Shown here piece by piece: positions 15,831 to 24,640 of a stretch of 64,000 nucleotides of DNA. Source of the DNA: JBHOQS01 sp042408875 (GTDB lineage Bacteria; Chloroflexota; UBA11872; JBHOQS01). The notes beneath the pieces were generated by a model. The model ran no database searches and had not been told where the DNA came from. It saw only the letters and a program-made list of their open reading frames with translations. Every line of letters starts with the position of its first letter. The first letter of the stretch is position 1. The position numbers and the translations under genes are program-made. The stretch lies in assembly GCA_042408875.1 (NCBI GenBank), contig JBHOQS010000007.1, forward strand, positions 170,415 through 234,414. Reading direction: 5' to 3'.

Positions 15831-16985
15831 TCAGCGGCCTTTCACATGCTGGTTGAAGAAGGCCACCGACCGGCTGAGGGCAACGCCGAGGTTGCGCGAG
15901 ATATTGTGATCGTCGCCGGGATAGGTATAGAACTCGACGACGCCGCCCGCAGCCTGGATCTGCTCGGCCAGAATTTGGGAGAACTCCAGCGGCACGCTGC
16001 TGTCGGCGGTGCCATGGTGGAGCTGCACCGGGCCGGAGAGATCGGCGAGATACGTGTTGGCCGAGATCGAGGCCCAGAAGCCCGGGTTCTCCTCTGGGCT
16101 GCCGTACGTGGCGATGAGCTGCTCCCGCCAGGAGGGTGGGCGGCCGGGCGGAGCCGACGGTGGAGCCGCCCCGGTGGGCGGACGGCTCCACCGCGCTAGG
16201 AGATCCGGGTACGAGGCCACCACACCGGCCCAGATCACCCCTGCCTTGATCGAGGGGTCGATCACCATGGCCCGTAGCGTGATATACCCGCCCATGGAGT
16301 GCCCCCACATGCCGATGCGCTCGGGGTCCGCATCCGGCCAGCGACGCATGGTCGCCACTGCATTCAGCACATCGACAACATAGTCGGGTGCGCTGTAGGC
16401 GCCCCGCGCCTCTCCTTCGGAGTTGCCGTGGCCGCGGTAGTCAGGTTTCAGCACGATGTAGCCGTTGCGGGCGAACGCATCGACATAGGCCACGTAGCGT
16501 TCGGTGGTGCGATACTGTGCCGGCGGGATATAGCCGTGGTTAAAGATGATCACCGGCCAGCCGCTGGGCGGCCGTTGCCCGCGCGGGACCGTGAGCAAAG
16601 CATAGATCTTTAGTCCCTCAGAGCGGTACGAGGCAATGTAGCGGTTGTAGTTAGAGCCGGGGGTGAGCGTCTGCTCGATCTCCAGATCGCTGCCAGGGTA
16701 TTCGCGCGCTCGCATCGCGGCGATCGTGAGCGGGTGAGGCGTCGGCGTCGGCGTGGGCAGCGGTGTAGGCACTGGAATAGACGTCGGCGTGACCAGGGGA
16801 GCTGGTGTGCCAGGCGGCTCGCTCTGGGCGCGCGCTGCCGCCGGTCCAGCGGCCTGCGGCGCGGAGGTGGCCTGACCACCGACCAGCGGGCCGCACGCGC
16901 TGACGGCGCTGGCCAGGAGCAGCGCGGCGAGACAAACGGCGTTCAGACCGAGAGCGCGTAGCCGAAGGAGCATAACAGAGCGCAT
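15831..16985 (-). CDS. Lipoprotein alpha/beta hydrolase
   Basis: This alpha/beta-hydrolase has an N-terminal lipobox (AVSACG) and a proline/threonine-rich linker before the enzyme domain. It carries IIFNHGYIPP (oxyanion region), DYRGHGNS, the nucleophile motif GHSMGG, an acid in HGTADSSVP, and the catalytic His in YPGDDHNI. This is the prolyl-oligopeptidase/dienelactone-hydrolase-like esterase or peptidase group, anchored outside the membrane. Four in-frame ATGs compete as starts because of a 15-bp tandem repeat upstream. I chose 16985, which gives a normal lipoprotein signal; no Shine-Dalgarno is seen at any of them. The substrate is unknown. Confidence 0.83.
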   Translation of the reverse strand: MRSVMLLRLRALGLNAVCLAALLLASAVSACGPLVGGQATSAPQAAGPAAARAQSEPPGTPAPLVTPTSIPVPTPLPTPTPTPHPLTIAAMRAREYPGSDLEIEQTLTPGSNYNRYIASYRSEGLKIYALLTVPRGQRPPSGWPVIIFNHGYIPPAQYRTTERYVAYVDAFARNGYIVLKPDYRGHGNSEGEARGAYSAPDYVVDVLNAVATMRRWPDADPERIGMWGHSMGGYITLRAMVIDPSIKAGVIWAGVVASYPDLLARWSRPPTGAAPPSAPPGRPPSWREQLIATYGSPEENPGFWASISANTYLADLSGPVQLHHGTADSSVPLEFSQILAEQIQAAGGVVEFYTYPGDDHNISRNLGVALSRSVAFFNQHVKGR

Positions 16986-16993
16986 AGGAGCGC

Positions 16994-17038
16994 GATCCAT
17001 CGTCACCAGATCCATCGTAGGTAGATCCATCGTGGCCC
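16994..17038 (-). repeat. 15-bp tandem repeat carrying in-frame ATGs
   Basis: GATCCATCGT occurs at 16994, 17009 and 17024, with exact 15-base spacing (plus-strand reading). On the coding strand each unit contributes ACGATGGATC, so the hydrolase frame gains an in-frame ATG and an MDxxT-type peptide for each copy. Unit gain or loss would keep the frame. Confidence 0.85.
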
Positions 17039-17135
17039 GAGCATATATAGCTCGATCATAGCATCACGTGCGGCCGGTGTATAGCCACCGGGCTTGCCAC
17101 CCCGCGCCGTATGGCTGTACCTGTGCGTTCGAAGA

Positions 17136-17924
17136 TTACAAGTGATTTCTATTAGGCCACAATGGCGTCATCCCGTCCAGGCCGTGCTGGCGCACGTGAA
17201 GCTGGGGCAGCCGGCTGCCCCGGTGGGTGAAGACCACCATGCTATGGATCCAGTAGCAGTCCTCACCGCCGGGCGGGCTGGGATTGAACTGGCGGTGATA
17301 GACGTACATAGGCTTGTAACCGGCGGCACCTGGCGGCACGATCACGTCCTGGACGGTATGGTTATCCGGGTCGGCGATACTCATGGCGCCGGGCCCCTGC
17401 ACGACGTAGAAAGCTTCGACACGATTGTCATGCATGTGCAGGCTGTTGCCTTGCCCGGGCCGGAAGATAGCCGGGTAATGGTGCGGGTATGCTGGGAAGT
17501 CCAGGTGGCATACGGTGACCAGCGCTACCAGCGGCTCGTTGCCGGTCACGCGTATTTCGTGGCGGACGAACTGATCGACGACGACCTCCATGCCGGGTTG
17601 GAGGGGCACCTGGATCGGGAGATCCTCCGGTACGTTCTCTGGCCAGGCGCGGAGGAGCCCGCGGCCGCGCAGAATATGGATGGCCTCGCTGTCGCGCTGC
17701 TCGACCGGCACGGGGGCGGCGCCAGGCTCGTACGTGCGCTCGCCCAGGGTGAAGCGCTCGTCGCCCGTCGTCTCCTGGCACAACAGCTTGAGGAAGGTGC
17801 CGTACGCAGTGCGCTCGAGGATCCCTTCTTCACGCGTAACGACGATCTTGCCCGTGTAGGTCGGGCGCCGCCTTGGAGCGGGCACATACGGCACCCGGCC
17901 TTCTCCCGGCTGAACGACCATCAT
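17136..17924 (-). CDS. Two-domain cupin (bicupin)
   Basis: This 262-residue cytoplasmic protein has two cupin folds. The second carries a clear metal-type motif, LHMHDNRVEAFYVVQG, followed by VIVPPGAAGY. The first has EAIHILRGRG but fewer histidines. Such bicupins include dioxygenases and decarboxylases, and the substrate here cannot be predicted. I chose the first of two ATGs after AGGAGGTG (17924), because the longer frame to 17948 lacks a ribosome site. It appears monocistronic, with a repeat-rich upstream region. Confidence 0.78.
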   Translation of the reverse strand: MMVVQPGEGRVPYVPAPRRRPTYTGKIVVTREEGILERTAYGTFLKLLCQETTGDERFTLGERTYEPGAAPVPVEQRDSEAIHILRGRGLLRAWPENVPEDLPIQVPLQPGMEVVVDQFVRHEIRVTGNEPLVALVTVCHLDFPAYPHHYPAIFRPGQGNSLHMHDNRVEAFYVVQGPGAMSIADPDNHTVQDVIVPPGAAGYKPMYVYHRQFNPSPPGGEDCYWIHSMVVFTHRGSRLPQLHVRQHGLDGMTPLWPNRNHL

Positions 17925-17968
17925 CGTGCACCTCCTGGCATCTTGCACCTCTTAGGGCTCTTAAGAAC

Positions 17969-18021
17969 TCTGATAATTCTTCTGATAATTCTATAGAACC
18001 TCTATCTGTAGAACCTCTATG
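17969..18021 (-). repeat. 12-bp and 15-bp direct repeats upstream of the bicupin
   Basis: CTGATAATTCT occurs at 17970 and 17982 (period 12). Directly after it, TAGAACCTCTAT occurs at 17994 and 18009 (period 15). Related CTTCTAGA words continue to about 18070. The array lies between the bicupin start and the unrelated sequence further upstream. Confidence 0.8.
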
Positions 18022-18220
18022 CTATTATCTATGGGACTCTTGACTCTTCTAGAGCTTCTAGAAGAACGAGAGGAATTCGAAACCGGGGGCTCTGGCAAGG
18101 CATGCCCGCACGGCCTGCGCCAGCGTACGGAGCTACCGCAGCGCGATCTCGGACGATAGGCACATGGGAGACCGGCATCCACGGGAGTGCAGCGTAGACC
18201 AGACCAGAGCAACGACTGCG

Positions 18221-18736
18221 CTATTTTGTGCGATGAGCGAATGGTACGCGCGTCACGCTCTCGACGCAAGCAGCCTCGGCCAGGCGAACCGCTCTCGCCA
18301 GCTGTGCGGCTGAGTCACCGGAACGGGAACGTGCGCACGCATCGGTCTGTACCCTCTTCGTTACCTCGGACCGCTTCCTCGGCCACAGGCCCTCCAGCGC
18401 CTTGCGGGCAGCGCGCAGGACCGCTGTGGCGCTCGCGATTTCCTGAGCCGAGATAGGGAGCTCCAACTGCGCGGCGACCTCGCGCTCGTGGCATCGTATC
18501 TCCTCCAGCAGCGCCTTTCCCTGGGGCGTCAGCTGCACCAGCGGAGAGCGCCGGTGAGCAGGATTGGCCACGAACTCGACGAGCCCCTCGCAGGCCAGGG
18601 CGTTCACGATAGGCTGGATATCCTCCCGCGAGACCAGGCGGGCCCGGGCAAGCTGGGGCACCGTCTGCGGCCTTAGCCGGTCGAGGTCGCGCAGGATACT
18701 ACGAGGCACAGCGGTCATGGCACCCTGGCCGTGCAT
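18221..18736 (-). CDS. MarR-type regulator, C-terminal and DNA-binding part
   Basis: This 171-codon frame encodes a winged helix-turn-helix: ILRDLDRLRPQTVPQLARAR, SREDIQPIVNALACEGLVE (recognition helix), then NPAHRRSPLVQLTPQGKALL (wing). It resembles MarR proteins but lacks the N-terminal dimerisation helix. That helix can be read in another frame just upstream (18715-18939), so the gene looks frameshifted. The start is unclear: neither ATG at 18736 nor 18718 has a good ribosome site. It may be a broken regulator or a sequencing error. Confidence 0.7.
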   Translation of the reverse strand: MHGQGAMTAVPRSILRDLDRLRPQTVPQLARARLVSREDIQPIVNALACEGLVEFVANPAHRRSPLVQLTPQGKALLEEIRCHEREVAAQLELPISAQEIASATAVLRAARKALEGLWPRKRSEVTKRVQTDACARSRSGDSAAQLARAVRLAEAACVESVTRVPFAHRTK

Positions 18737-18939
18737 CGCCGAAGTGTCGCCCGCCTCTGCACGATCAGCGCCGCTGTCTCCTCGAACAAGGCCTCTGGCG
18801 CTGCCGGGTCGGGCTGTGGAGCCGGCACGTCTCCCGGCGGCATACCAGCCGCCTGGGTCTTTGTGGCCGGCGTCTCACCTGCCAGACCGCATCGGTCCTC
18901 TCGTGGAGCATCCATGAGCCGTAGCGTCCCCTGTGGCAT
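18715..18939 (-). pseudogene. Displaced N-terminal helix of the MarR gene
   Basis: This frame ends PEALFEETAALIVQRRATLRR, which looks like the first helix of a MarR protein. It overlaps the downstream DNA-binding frame by 22 bases in a different phase. Joining the frames around 18732-18740 would give one protein of normal architecture. It is therefore either the 5' part of a frameshifted gene or a case of recoding. Confidence 0.5.
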
Positions 18940-19247
18940 AGGATAGAAGTCTTCGTGTCAGTTACAAGTACGGTTATGGAGCGTACTACATCGTAGATCA
19001 TCAGTGGGAATGCCAGCATGGTGTGCCGCCACCTGGCTATGAGGGCATACCCCGGGAGGCTGGTCAGGTCTGTCTCCCCCCAGGCCAGCGAGAGCGCGGC
19101 GCCCTGCGCCGGATCGGGTAGGGCCGAAGGGGGTAGGGGGCGAGAAATCTTTCGCCTCTGCACAAAAATACACTGCCTTCCAGCACGGGCTCGGGCACTT
19201 TAGCGACGCTGTTTGAGCAATACCTGACCACCACCTGGCCAGCGGTG
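18940..19247. other. Gene-free gap
   Basis: I see no gene here. Longer open frames in this stretch are poor in coding character and are shadows of each other. It lies downstream of the small membrane protein that ends the transporter operon. Confidence 0.5.
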
Positions 19248-19610
19248 CTAGCCGAGAAGCATGAGCAGGAGCAGGAGCGCCAGGGCGAGCGCTGCCGGCG
19301 CGCCGAGCCCGCGCGTAGCCCGCTGGCGTAACGTCCGGCGCTCCAGGCCAGTGCGGAAGTAGCCTTCGAGAGCGATGGTGAAAGCCAGCCACGCCAGCCC
19401 AAGCACGATGAGCCCGGCCTTGTCGATAGCGCCCTGCCACCACGGCCCCCAGCGGAAGGTAATCGCAGCTTGCAAGAGCACCCGCCGTGCCAGCAGGAGG
19501 TCTAGCAGGGCAAGCGCGCTGCTGAGCAACCAAAGCGCATAGCAGAGCAGGACAGGCGCCACGGCGCTGAGCATGGCCTTGGGTGTACGGAGAGACGTGA
19601 GAGACGGCAT
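19248..19610 (-). CDS. Small membrane protein with three helices
   Basis: This 120-residue protein is strongly hydrophobic. It has helices at about 12-38 (AVAPVLLCYALWLLSSALAL), 55-80 (GLIVLGLAWLAFTIALEGY) and 100-118 (PAALALALLLLLMLLG). I recognise no family. It starts 40 bases after the OppF stop codon on the same strand and is probably the last gene of the transporter operon. The frame extends further upstream inside oppF, but the ATG at 19610 is the natural start. Confidence 0.65.
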   Translation of the reverse strand: MPSLTSLRTPKAMLSAVAPVLLCYALWLLSSALALLDLLLARRVLLQAAITFRWGPWWQGAIDKAGLIVLGLAWLAFTIALEGYFRTGLERRTLRQRATRGLGAPAALALALLLLLMLLG

Positions 19611-19650
19611 AAGCGCTGCGGCCGCTGGCGCGGCATGTGCTACGCCAGCA

Positions 19651-20718
19651 TCAGGCTGAGGCGCTGGCCGGGACAGCCACGCCTTGCAGGGTAAGCTCTT
19701 CAGCGAAGTGGCAGGCGGCGAAATGGCCAGGCTCCACCTCACGCAACGGCGGCGGATCAGTGCGGCAGATGTCCTTGGCGTAGTGGCAGCGGGTGTGGAA
19801 GGGGCAGCCGGGCGGCGCATGCGCCGGGTCCGGCACATCGCCCTCCAGCACGATGCGGCGAGACTGTCGGCGCAGCCGCGGGTCGGGCTTCGGCACAGCC
19901 GAGAGCAGCGCCTCGGTGTACGGGTGCTTCGGCGCCGTGTAGAGCTTCTCGGTCTCCGCCAGTTCCACCAGCTTGCCCAGGTACATCACGGCCACGCGGT
20001 CGGCGATGTACTCGACCACCGAGAGGTCGTGTGCCACGAAGATGTAGGTCAGGCCGAACTCCTTCTGGAGATCCTGTAACAGGTTCAGCGTCTGCGCCCG
20101 CACGGACACGTCGAGTGCCGAGACCGGCTCGTCGGCCACGATCAGCCGGGGGTGGAGGGCCAAGGCGCGGGCAATGCCGATGCGCTGGCGCTCACCGCCG
20201 CTGAAGGCGTGGGGGTAGCGGCGCAGGTACTCCGGGCGGAGGCCCACACGTCGCAGGAGATAGGCCACCCGATCCTCCAGCTCCTTGCCCTTGGCCACAT
20301 TATTGACGATGAGCGGCTCCCCGACGATCTCCAGGATGGTCATGCGCGGGTTAAGCGACGAGTAGGGGTCCTGGAAGATCATCTGCATCTCCCGCCGCAG
20401 AGGCCGCAGCTCCTGATGATCAAGCTGTGCGACGTCAACGACCGAGCCATCGCGGCGGCGGAAGAGGATCTGCCCGCTGGTCGGATCGATCGCCCGCAGG
20501 ATGCAGCGCCCGGTCGTGGTCTTGCCACAGCCGCTCTCGCCGACCAGGCCCAGCGTCTCGCCCTCACGCACAAAGAAGCTCACACCGTCTACGGCTTTCA
20601 CGATGCCGATCTGGCGGCGGAACAGGCCGCGATAGATCGGGAAGTATTTCTTAAGATCTTTTACTTCAAGCAGCACCGGCCGCTCCTGGCCGTCGGCGCC
20701 CTGTCGCAGCGTCGCCAT
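19651..20718 (-). CDS. oppF: Oligopeptide-type ABC transporter ATPase, OppF/DppF
   Basis: This 355-residue cytoplasmic ATPase subunit powers import by an Opp/Dpp transporter. Seen are Walker A GESGCGKT (60-67), the Q-loop MIFQDPYSSLNPRMT, the signature FSGGERQR, Walker B LIVADEP and the H-loop VAHD. The C-terminal extension has the typical HPYTEALLSAVP and PGCPFHTRC segments with their cysteines. It is the last of four transporter genes in the order SBP, B, C, D, F on the minus strand, separated from oppD by 146 bases that include an AT-rich island. Substrates could be peptides or oligosaccharides. Confidence 0.95.
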   Translation of the reverse strand: MATLRQGADGQERPVLLEVKDLKKYFPIYRGLFRRQIGIVKAVDGVSFFVREGETLGLVGESGCGKTTTGRCILRAIDPTSGQILFRRRDGSVVDVAQLDHQELRPLRREMQMIFQDPYSSLNPRMTILEIVGEPLIVNNVAKGKELEDRVAYLLRRVGLRPEYLRRYPHAFSGGERQRIGIARALALHPRLIVADEPVSALDVSVRAQTLNLLQDLQKEFGLTYIFVAHDLSVVEYIADRVAVMYLGKLVELAETEKLYTAPKHPYTEALLSAVPKPDPRLRRQSRRIVLEGDVPDPAHAPPGCPFHTRCHYAKDICRTDPPPLREVEPGHFAACHFAEELTLQGVAVPASASA

Positions 20719-20764
20719 TCGTTGTCGTCACCTCTTCAGTCATGCGCACATACACGCATCTTCA

Positions 20765-20830
20765 AACATATATTTTAATTTAGAATTTTATATTTTTTTA
20801 TTATTTACAATTTAGAAGGAAGAAAGAAGG
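20765..20830. repeat. AT-rich low-complexity island
   Basis: About 50 bases of nearly pure A and T (TATTTTAATTTAGAATTTTA and similar) end in a purine run GAAGGAAGAAAGAAGG. AATTTAGA occurs twice, at 20777 and 20809. It lies in the oppD-oppF gap. Confidence 0.75.
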
Positions 20831-20864
20831 TAGATATTGTGCAGACAATCCCGGGTGCCACCGT

Positions 20865-21953
20865 TCAGGTTCGGGCGGGCGCCGCTGCGGAGGCGCCCGC
20901 AGTCGCAACCTCCGCGCCGCCGTACAGCAGGCAGCGCACCTCACGGCCATCCTCGAGCGGGACCGGCGGTGGGTCGAGACGGTCGCACACCCCCGCCATG
21001 AAGCTCGGACAGCGCGGATGGAACGTGCAGCCGCGCGGGCGGTTGTACGGGTTAGGCACCATGCCTTTGATCGCCTCCAGCCGCTCCCGCATCTTCGGGC
21101 CCAGCTTGGGGATCGAGCGCAGGAGCGCTCGCGTGTAGGGATGTTTCGGATCGTGGAACAGCGCATCCACACCGGCGCGCTCCACGATGCGGCCCAGGTA
21201 CATGACCACCACATCGTCGGCCATCTCGGCGACGACGCCCAGGTCGTGGGTGATCAGCATGATGCTCATGCCGAACTCATCTTTCAGCTGGGCCATCAGT
21301 TCCAGGATCTGCGCCTGCGTGGTCACGTCCAGCGCGGTGGTGGGCTCGTCGGCGATGAGCAGGCTGGGGTTGCACGAGAGCGCCATGGCGATCATGGCAC
21401 GCTGGCGCTGGCCGCCGCTAAGCTGGAACGGGTACTCGTCCACGCGCTGCTCTGATCGCGGGATGCCCACCTTGCGCAACAGCTCGATCGTGCGGTTACG
21501 CGCTTCCGCCTTGCTGACCTGCTGATGCAGCAGGATATTCTCCATGATCTGGTCGCCGATGGTGTGCACCGGGCTCAGGCTGGCCATCGGCTCCTGGAAG
21601 ATCATGGCGATGTCCTTGCCGCGGATCTGCCTGATCTCCCGGCCGCGCGGGTGCAGCTTCGCCAGATCAATGACTTCATCGACTACCTGCCCGTTGCCCG
21701 TGGCGCGACGGCGGTGGAACAGGATCTCCCCGGAGACGATGCGCCCCGGCGGGTCCACGATCTGGAGGATTGAGCGCGCCATCACGCTCTTGCCACAGCC
21801 GCTCTCGCCCACCACGCAGAGGGTACGGCCGCGCCACACTGTCAGCGAGGCGCCGTCCACCGCCTTGACCGTCCCTTCGTCGAGGAAAAAGTAGGTCTTT
21901 AGATCGCGGACTTCAAGCAGTGGCTCAAGCAACGTGTTCGCCGCGTGCGTCAT
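20865..21953 (-). CDS. oppD: Oligopeptide-type ABC transporter ATPase, OppD/DppD
   Basis: This 362-residue ATPase is the partner of OppF. It has Walker A GESGCGKS (49-56), MIFQEPMASLSPVHTIGDQ, signature LSGGQRQR, Walker B LLIADEPTTALD and ITHDLG. The C-terminal tail has HPYTRALL and RGCTFHPRCP, the oligopeptide-transporter-type cysteine motif. I chose the ATG at 21953, preceded by AGGAAGAG, because the 42 residues upstream are not homologous in character. It is 11 bases after oppC. Confidence 0.95.
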   Translation of the reverse strand: MTHAANTLLEPLLEVRDLKTYFFLDEGTVKAVDGASLTVWRGRTLCVVGESGCGKSVMARSILQIVDPPGRIVSGEILFHRRRATGNGQVVDEVIDLAKLHPRGREIRQIRGKDIAMIFQEPMASLSPVHTIGDQIMENILLHQQVSKAEARNRTIELLRKVGIPRSEQRVDEYPFQLSGGQRQRAMIAMALSCNPSLLIADEPTTALDVTTQAQILELMAQLKDEFGMSIMLITHDLGVVAEMADDVVVMYLGRIVERAGVDALFHDPKHPYTRALLRSIPKLGPKMRERLEAIKGMVPNPYNRPRGCTFHPRCPSFMAGVCDRLDPPPVPLEDGREVRCLLYGGAEVATAGASAAAPART

Positions 21954-22090
21954 GTCTCTTCCTGTCCTGTCTTTTCCCGTCTTGCTGTCCCGCCCTCTTC
22001 CAGTCTGTTGTCTCGTCGGTGCATGTCGCGAAATGTAGGGAGTGGAGTGGTGTAGTTCTGGACATGCGTCGCAGATCATGCCCTACTCAG

Positions 22091-23320
22091 CTACCGCCCG
22101 TACGGATCAGCCGCATCACGCAGGCCGTCGCCGAGGAAGTTGAACGCCAGGACAGCCAGCACCACCATCAGGCCCGGCAGCAGCAGCCAGGGTGCCTGGG
22201 CAACGGCGCGGATATTCTGGGCTTCCTGCAAGAGCACGCCCCAACTCACCACCGGCGGGCGCAGGCCCAGTCCAAGGAAGCTCAGCGCCGTCTCACCCAG
22301 GATGGTGCCCGGGATCGCCAGGGTCACCGAAGCGATGATATGGCTGGCGAAGCTCGGCACCATGTGGCGGAAGATAATGCGCATCTCGCTGGAGCCGGCC
22401 AGCCGCGCCGCCATGACGAAGTCCTCCTCACGCAGCGCGAGGAAGCGGCCGCGCACCACCCGCGCCAGGCCCGTCCAGCCGATCAGCGACAACACGATCG
22501 TGATGCCGAAGTAAATTCGCACGGGCGACCAGTTCGGCGGCAGCGCCGCGCTGAGCGCCATCCAGAGGGGGATGGTCGGAATCGAGCGCAGGAACTCGAT
22601 CACCCGCTGGATGAGATTGTCCAGCGTACCGCCGTAGTAGCCCGAGATACCACCGAAGAAGATCCCCAGCACTAGGCTCAGCGCCACGCCTACCAGGCCG
22701 ATGGACATGGAGATGCGGGTGCCGTACACCACTCGGGAGAGCACGTCACGCCCGAGCCGGTCGGCGCCCAGGATAAAGATGCGGTGCTCGTTCGTCTGGA
22801 GCCCGAACAGATGCCGGTCCCAGGGGATGATGCCCCAGAGCTTGTACGGCTCGCCGCGCACGAAGAAGTAGACCGGATACATTCGAGACCGATCTTCGGT
22901 GAAGATGCGGCGCAGCGCCACCGGCTCCACCGTCTGCTTCACCCCGTAGACGAAGGGCCGCAGGTGCCAGCGCCCTTCGCTGTCACGGAAGTGCAACTGG
23001 GTCGGCTTCAGGTATGTATAGTTAGCGCTGTAGGTCTCCGGGCTGTAGGGCGCGATGAACTCAGCGAAGAGCGCCACGAGGTAGAGGCACAGGACCACGA
23101 CGCCGCCGATAACTGCCAGCCGGTGCTTGCGGAACTTCCACCACATGAGCTGCCACTGCGAGGCGACGAAGATACGCTCTTCGGCCTCCTCGGGAGGCAG
23201 CCCGGCGCCGACAGGCGCACCGACACGCTCTCCCGGCGCCACGGGTGGCGCGGTGAGGGGCTCTGCCACTGAGAGTACGACGCCGGGTTTCGACCGTCGT
23301 GCGAAGATCCAGCCCAACAT
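22091..23320 (-). CDS. oppC: Oligopeptide-type ABC permease, OppC/DppC
   Basis: This 409-residue inner-membrane permease has about six helices. A long cytoplasmic N-terminus (about 60 residues) precedes the first helix, LAVIGGVVVLCLYLVALFAE. A periplasmic domain of roughly 100 residues follows, which is larger than usual. The family ATPase-contact (EAA-like) region is EEDFVMAARLAGSSEMRIIFRHM, and GETALSFLGLGLRPP is also typical. GAGGGA precedes the ATG. It pairs with OppB just upstream. Confidence 0.94.
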   Translation of the reverse strand: MLGWIFARRSKPGVVLSVAEPLTAPPVAPGERVGAPVGAGLPPEEAEERIFVASQWQLMWWKFRKHRLAVIGGVVVLCLYLVALFAEFIAPYSPETYSANYTYLKPTQLHFRDSEGRWHLRPFVYGVKQTVEPVALRRIFTEDRSRMYPVYFFVRGEPYKLWGIIPWDRHLFGLQTNEHRIFILGADRLGRDVLSRVVYGTRISMSIGLVGVALSLVLGIFFGGISGYYGGTLDNLIQRVIEFLRSIPTIPLWMALSAALPPNWSPVRIYFGITIVLSLIGWTGLARVVRGRFLALREEDFVMAARLAGSSEMRIIFRHMVPSFASHIIASVTLAIPGTILGETALSFLGLGLRPPVVSWGVLLQEAQNIRAVAQAPWLLLPGLMVVLAVLAFNFLGDGLRDAADPYGR

Positions 23321-23379
23321 ATGTCCCTCACTACCGACTACTCTTTACTTCACCATAGCGTTTTCGCTTCACCACGGTG

Positions 23380-23425
23380 CATTAATAAATAATTTAATTT
23401 AATGAATAATGATGGAGCAAGAGAG
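23380..23425. repeat. AT-rich island between oppB and oppC
   Basis: The words TAATAAATAATTTAATTTAA and TGAATAATGATG form a short AT-rich island. Just before it, CTTCACCA occurs twice within about 25 bases (from 23348). The tandem period is less clear than at other islands. Confidence 0.6.
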
Positions 23426-23466
23426 ACATAGCAAGTAGACGCTTGATACCGTTAGAAAATAGTGGC

Positions 23467-24450
23467 TCACTGTAAGCGGATACGCGGGTCGAGCCACGCC
23501 AGCAAGACATCCGAGATCAGCGTACCGATCACCGTCAAGACACTCAGCATCAGGATGAAGCTGCCTGCTAGGTACATGTCCTGGGAGAGCAGCGCGCGCA
23601 GCAGCAGCGGTCCGTTCGTGGGCAGGTTCAGCACCACACCCACGATCACCGTGCCCGAGATAAGATGTGGCAGGCTCCAGCCCACCGTGCTGACGAATGG
23701 GTTCAGCGCTACCCGCACCGGGTATTTCAGGATCAGCTTCCATTCGGGCAGCCCCTTGGCCCTGGCCGTGGTCACATACGGCTTATGTAGCTCATCCAGA
23801 AGGTTCGCCCGCATGATACGGATCAGGCCTGCGGTGCCGCCGATGCCCAGGATGAGGGCCGGGATCCACAGGTGGCTGAGCATGTCCAGCACCTTCGCCA
23901 CGCTCCACGGCGCGTCCACGTAGTCGGGTGAGAACAGCCCGCCCACGCTCTGCCCGAAGACCGCGAAGGCGATCCACATCAGCACCAGAGCCGCTAGAAA
24001 GTCCGGGATAGCCAGACCGAGAAAGCCAAGGAAGGTAAACAGGTAGTCCCCGATGGAGTATTGCCGGACTGCTGAGTAGATGCCGATGGGAAAGGCGATG
24101 ATCCAGGTGAGCAGCAGCGTGGCGAGCGAGATGATAAAGGTAAAGCCCAGACGATCCCACAGGAGCTGAGCCACCGGGCGGCGCCACTCGAACGAGTAGC
24201 CAAAGTCACCGCGCAAGACCCCGGTGATCCACTTGAGGTACTGGATGTAGATCGGCTGATCCAGGCCGTACTGCGCCTTGAGGGCTGCCAGCGCCGACTG
24301 ATCCATCTGCTCGCCCTGCTGAGAGAGCTGCGCCACGTATGAGGTCAGGTAGTCGCCAGGTGGAAGCTGGATCAGAATGAACGAGACGATGGAGATAGCA
24401 ATCAGGGTCGGGATCAACAGAAAGATGCGCCGGATAATGTAGTGTATCAT
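23467..24450 (-). CDS. oppB: Oligopeptide-type ABC permease, OppB/DppB
   Basis: This 327-residue inner-membrane permease starts MIHYIIRRIFLLIPTLIAIS, the classic first helix of the OppB family. It contains YGLDQPIYIQYLKWI and the ATPase-contact region KPYVTTARAKGLPEWKLILKY. I used the ATG at 24450; the GTG at 24468 lacks a ribosome site. It is the first membrane component after the binding protein and is separated from it by 190 bases containing a strong hairpin. Confidence 0.95.
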   Translation of the reverse strand: MIHYIIRRIFLLIPTLIAISIVSFILIQLPPGDYLTSYVAQLSQQGEQMDQSALAALKAQYGLDQPIYIQYLKWITGVLRGDFGYSFEWRRPVAQLLWDRLGFTFIISLATLLLTWIIAFPIGIYSAVRQYSIGDYLFTFLGFLGLAIPDFLAALVLMWIAFAVFGQSVGGLFSPDYVDAPWSVAKVLDMLSHLWIPALILGIGGTAGLIRIMRANLLDELHKPYVTTARAKGLPEWKLILKYPVRVALNPFVSTVGWSLPHLISGTVIVGVVLNLPTNGPLLLRALLSQDMYLAGSFILMLSVLTVIGTLISDVLLAWLDPRIRLQ

Positions 24451-24535
24451 CGCCGTATCTCGCTCCACCCGCTCAGATCAGCGCTGGCACCATGCCGTAT
24501 CTGGATTCCTGCCAGGGACCTGCTGATAACCCCCT

Positions 24536-24563
24536 GGAGGGGCACGGCATACCGTGCCCCTCC
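24536..24563 (-). promoter_or_regulatory. Stem-loop between binding protein and permease genes
   Basis: GGAGGGGCACGG at 24536-24547 pairs perfectly with 24552-24563 across a 4-base loop. Flanking CCAGGGGG and CCCCTTGGGG may extend the structure. Such hairpins often protect binding-protein mRNA and lower permease expression. No T-run follows, so it is not a full terminator. Confidence 0.65.
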
Positions 24564-24640
24564 CCCCTTGGGGAACCTGCCCAGATACCTGCAGGCCATG
24601 GTGGCTTCCAAGAGCCCCAGGTACAGGGGCGACGCTTCTA

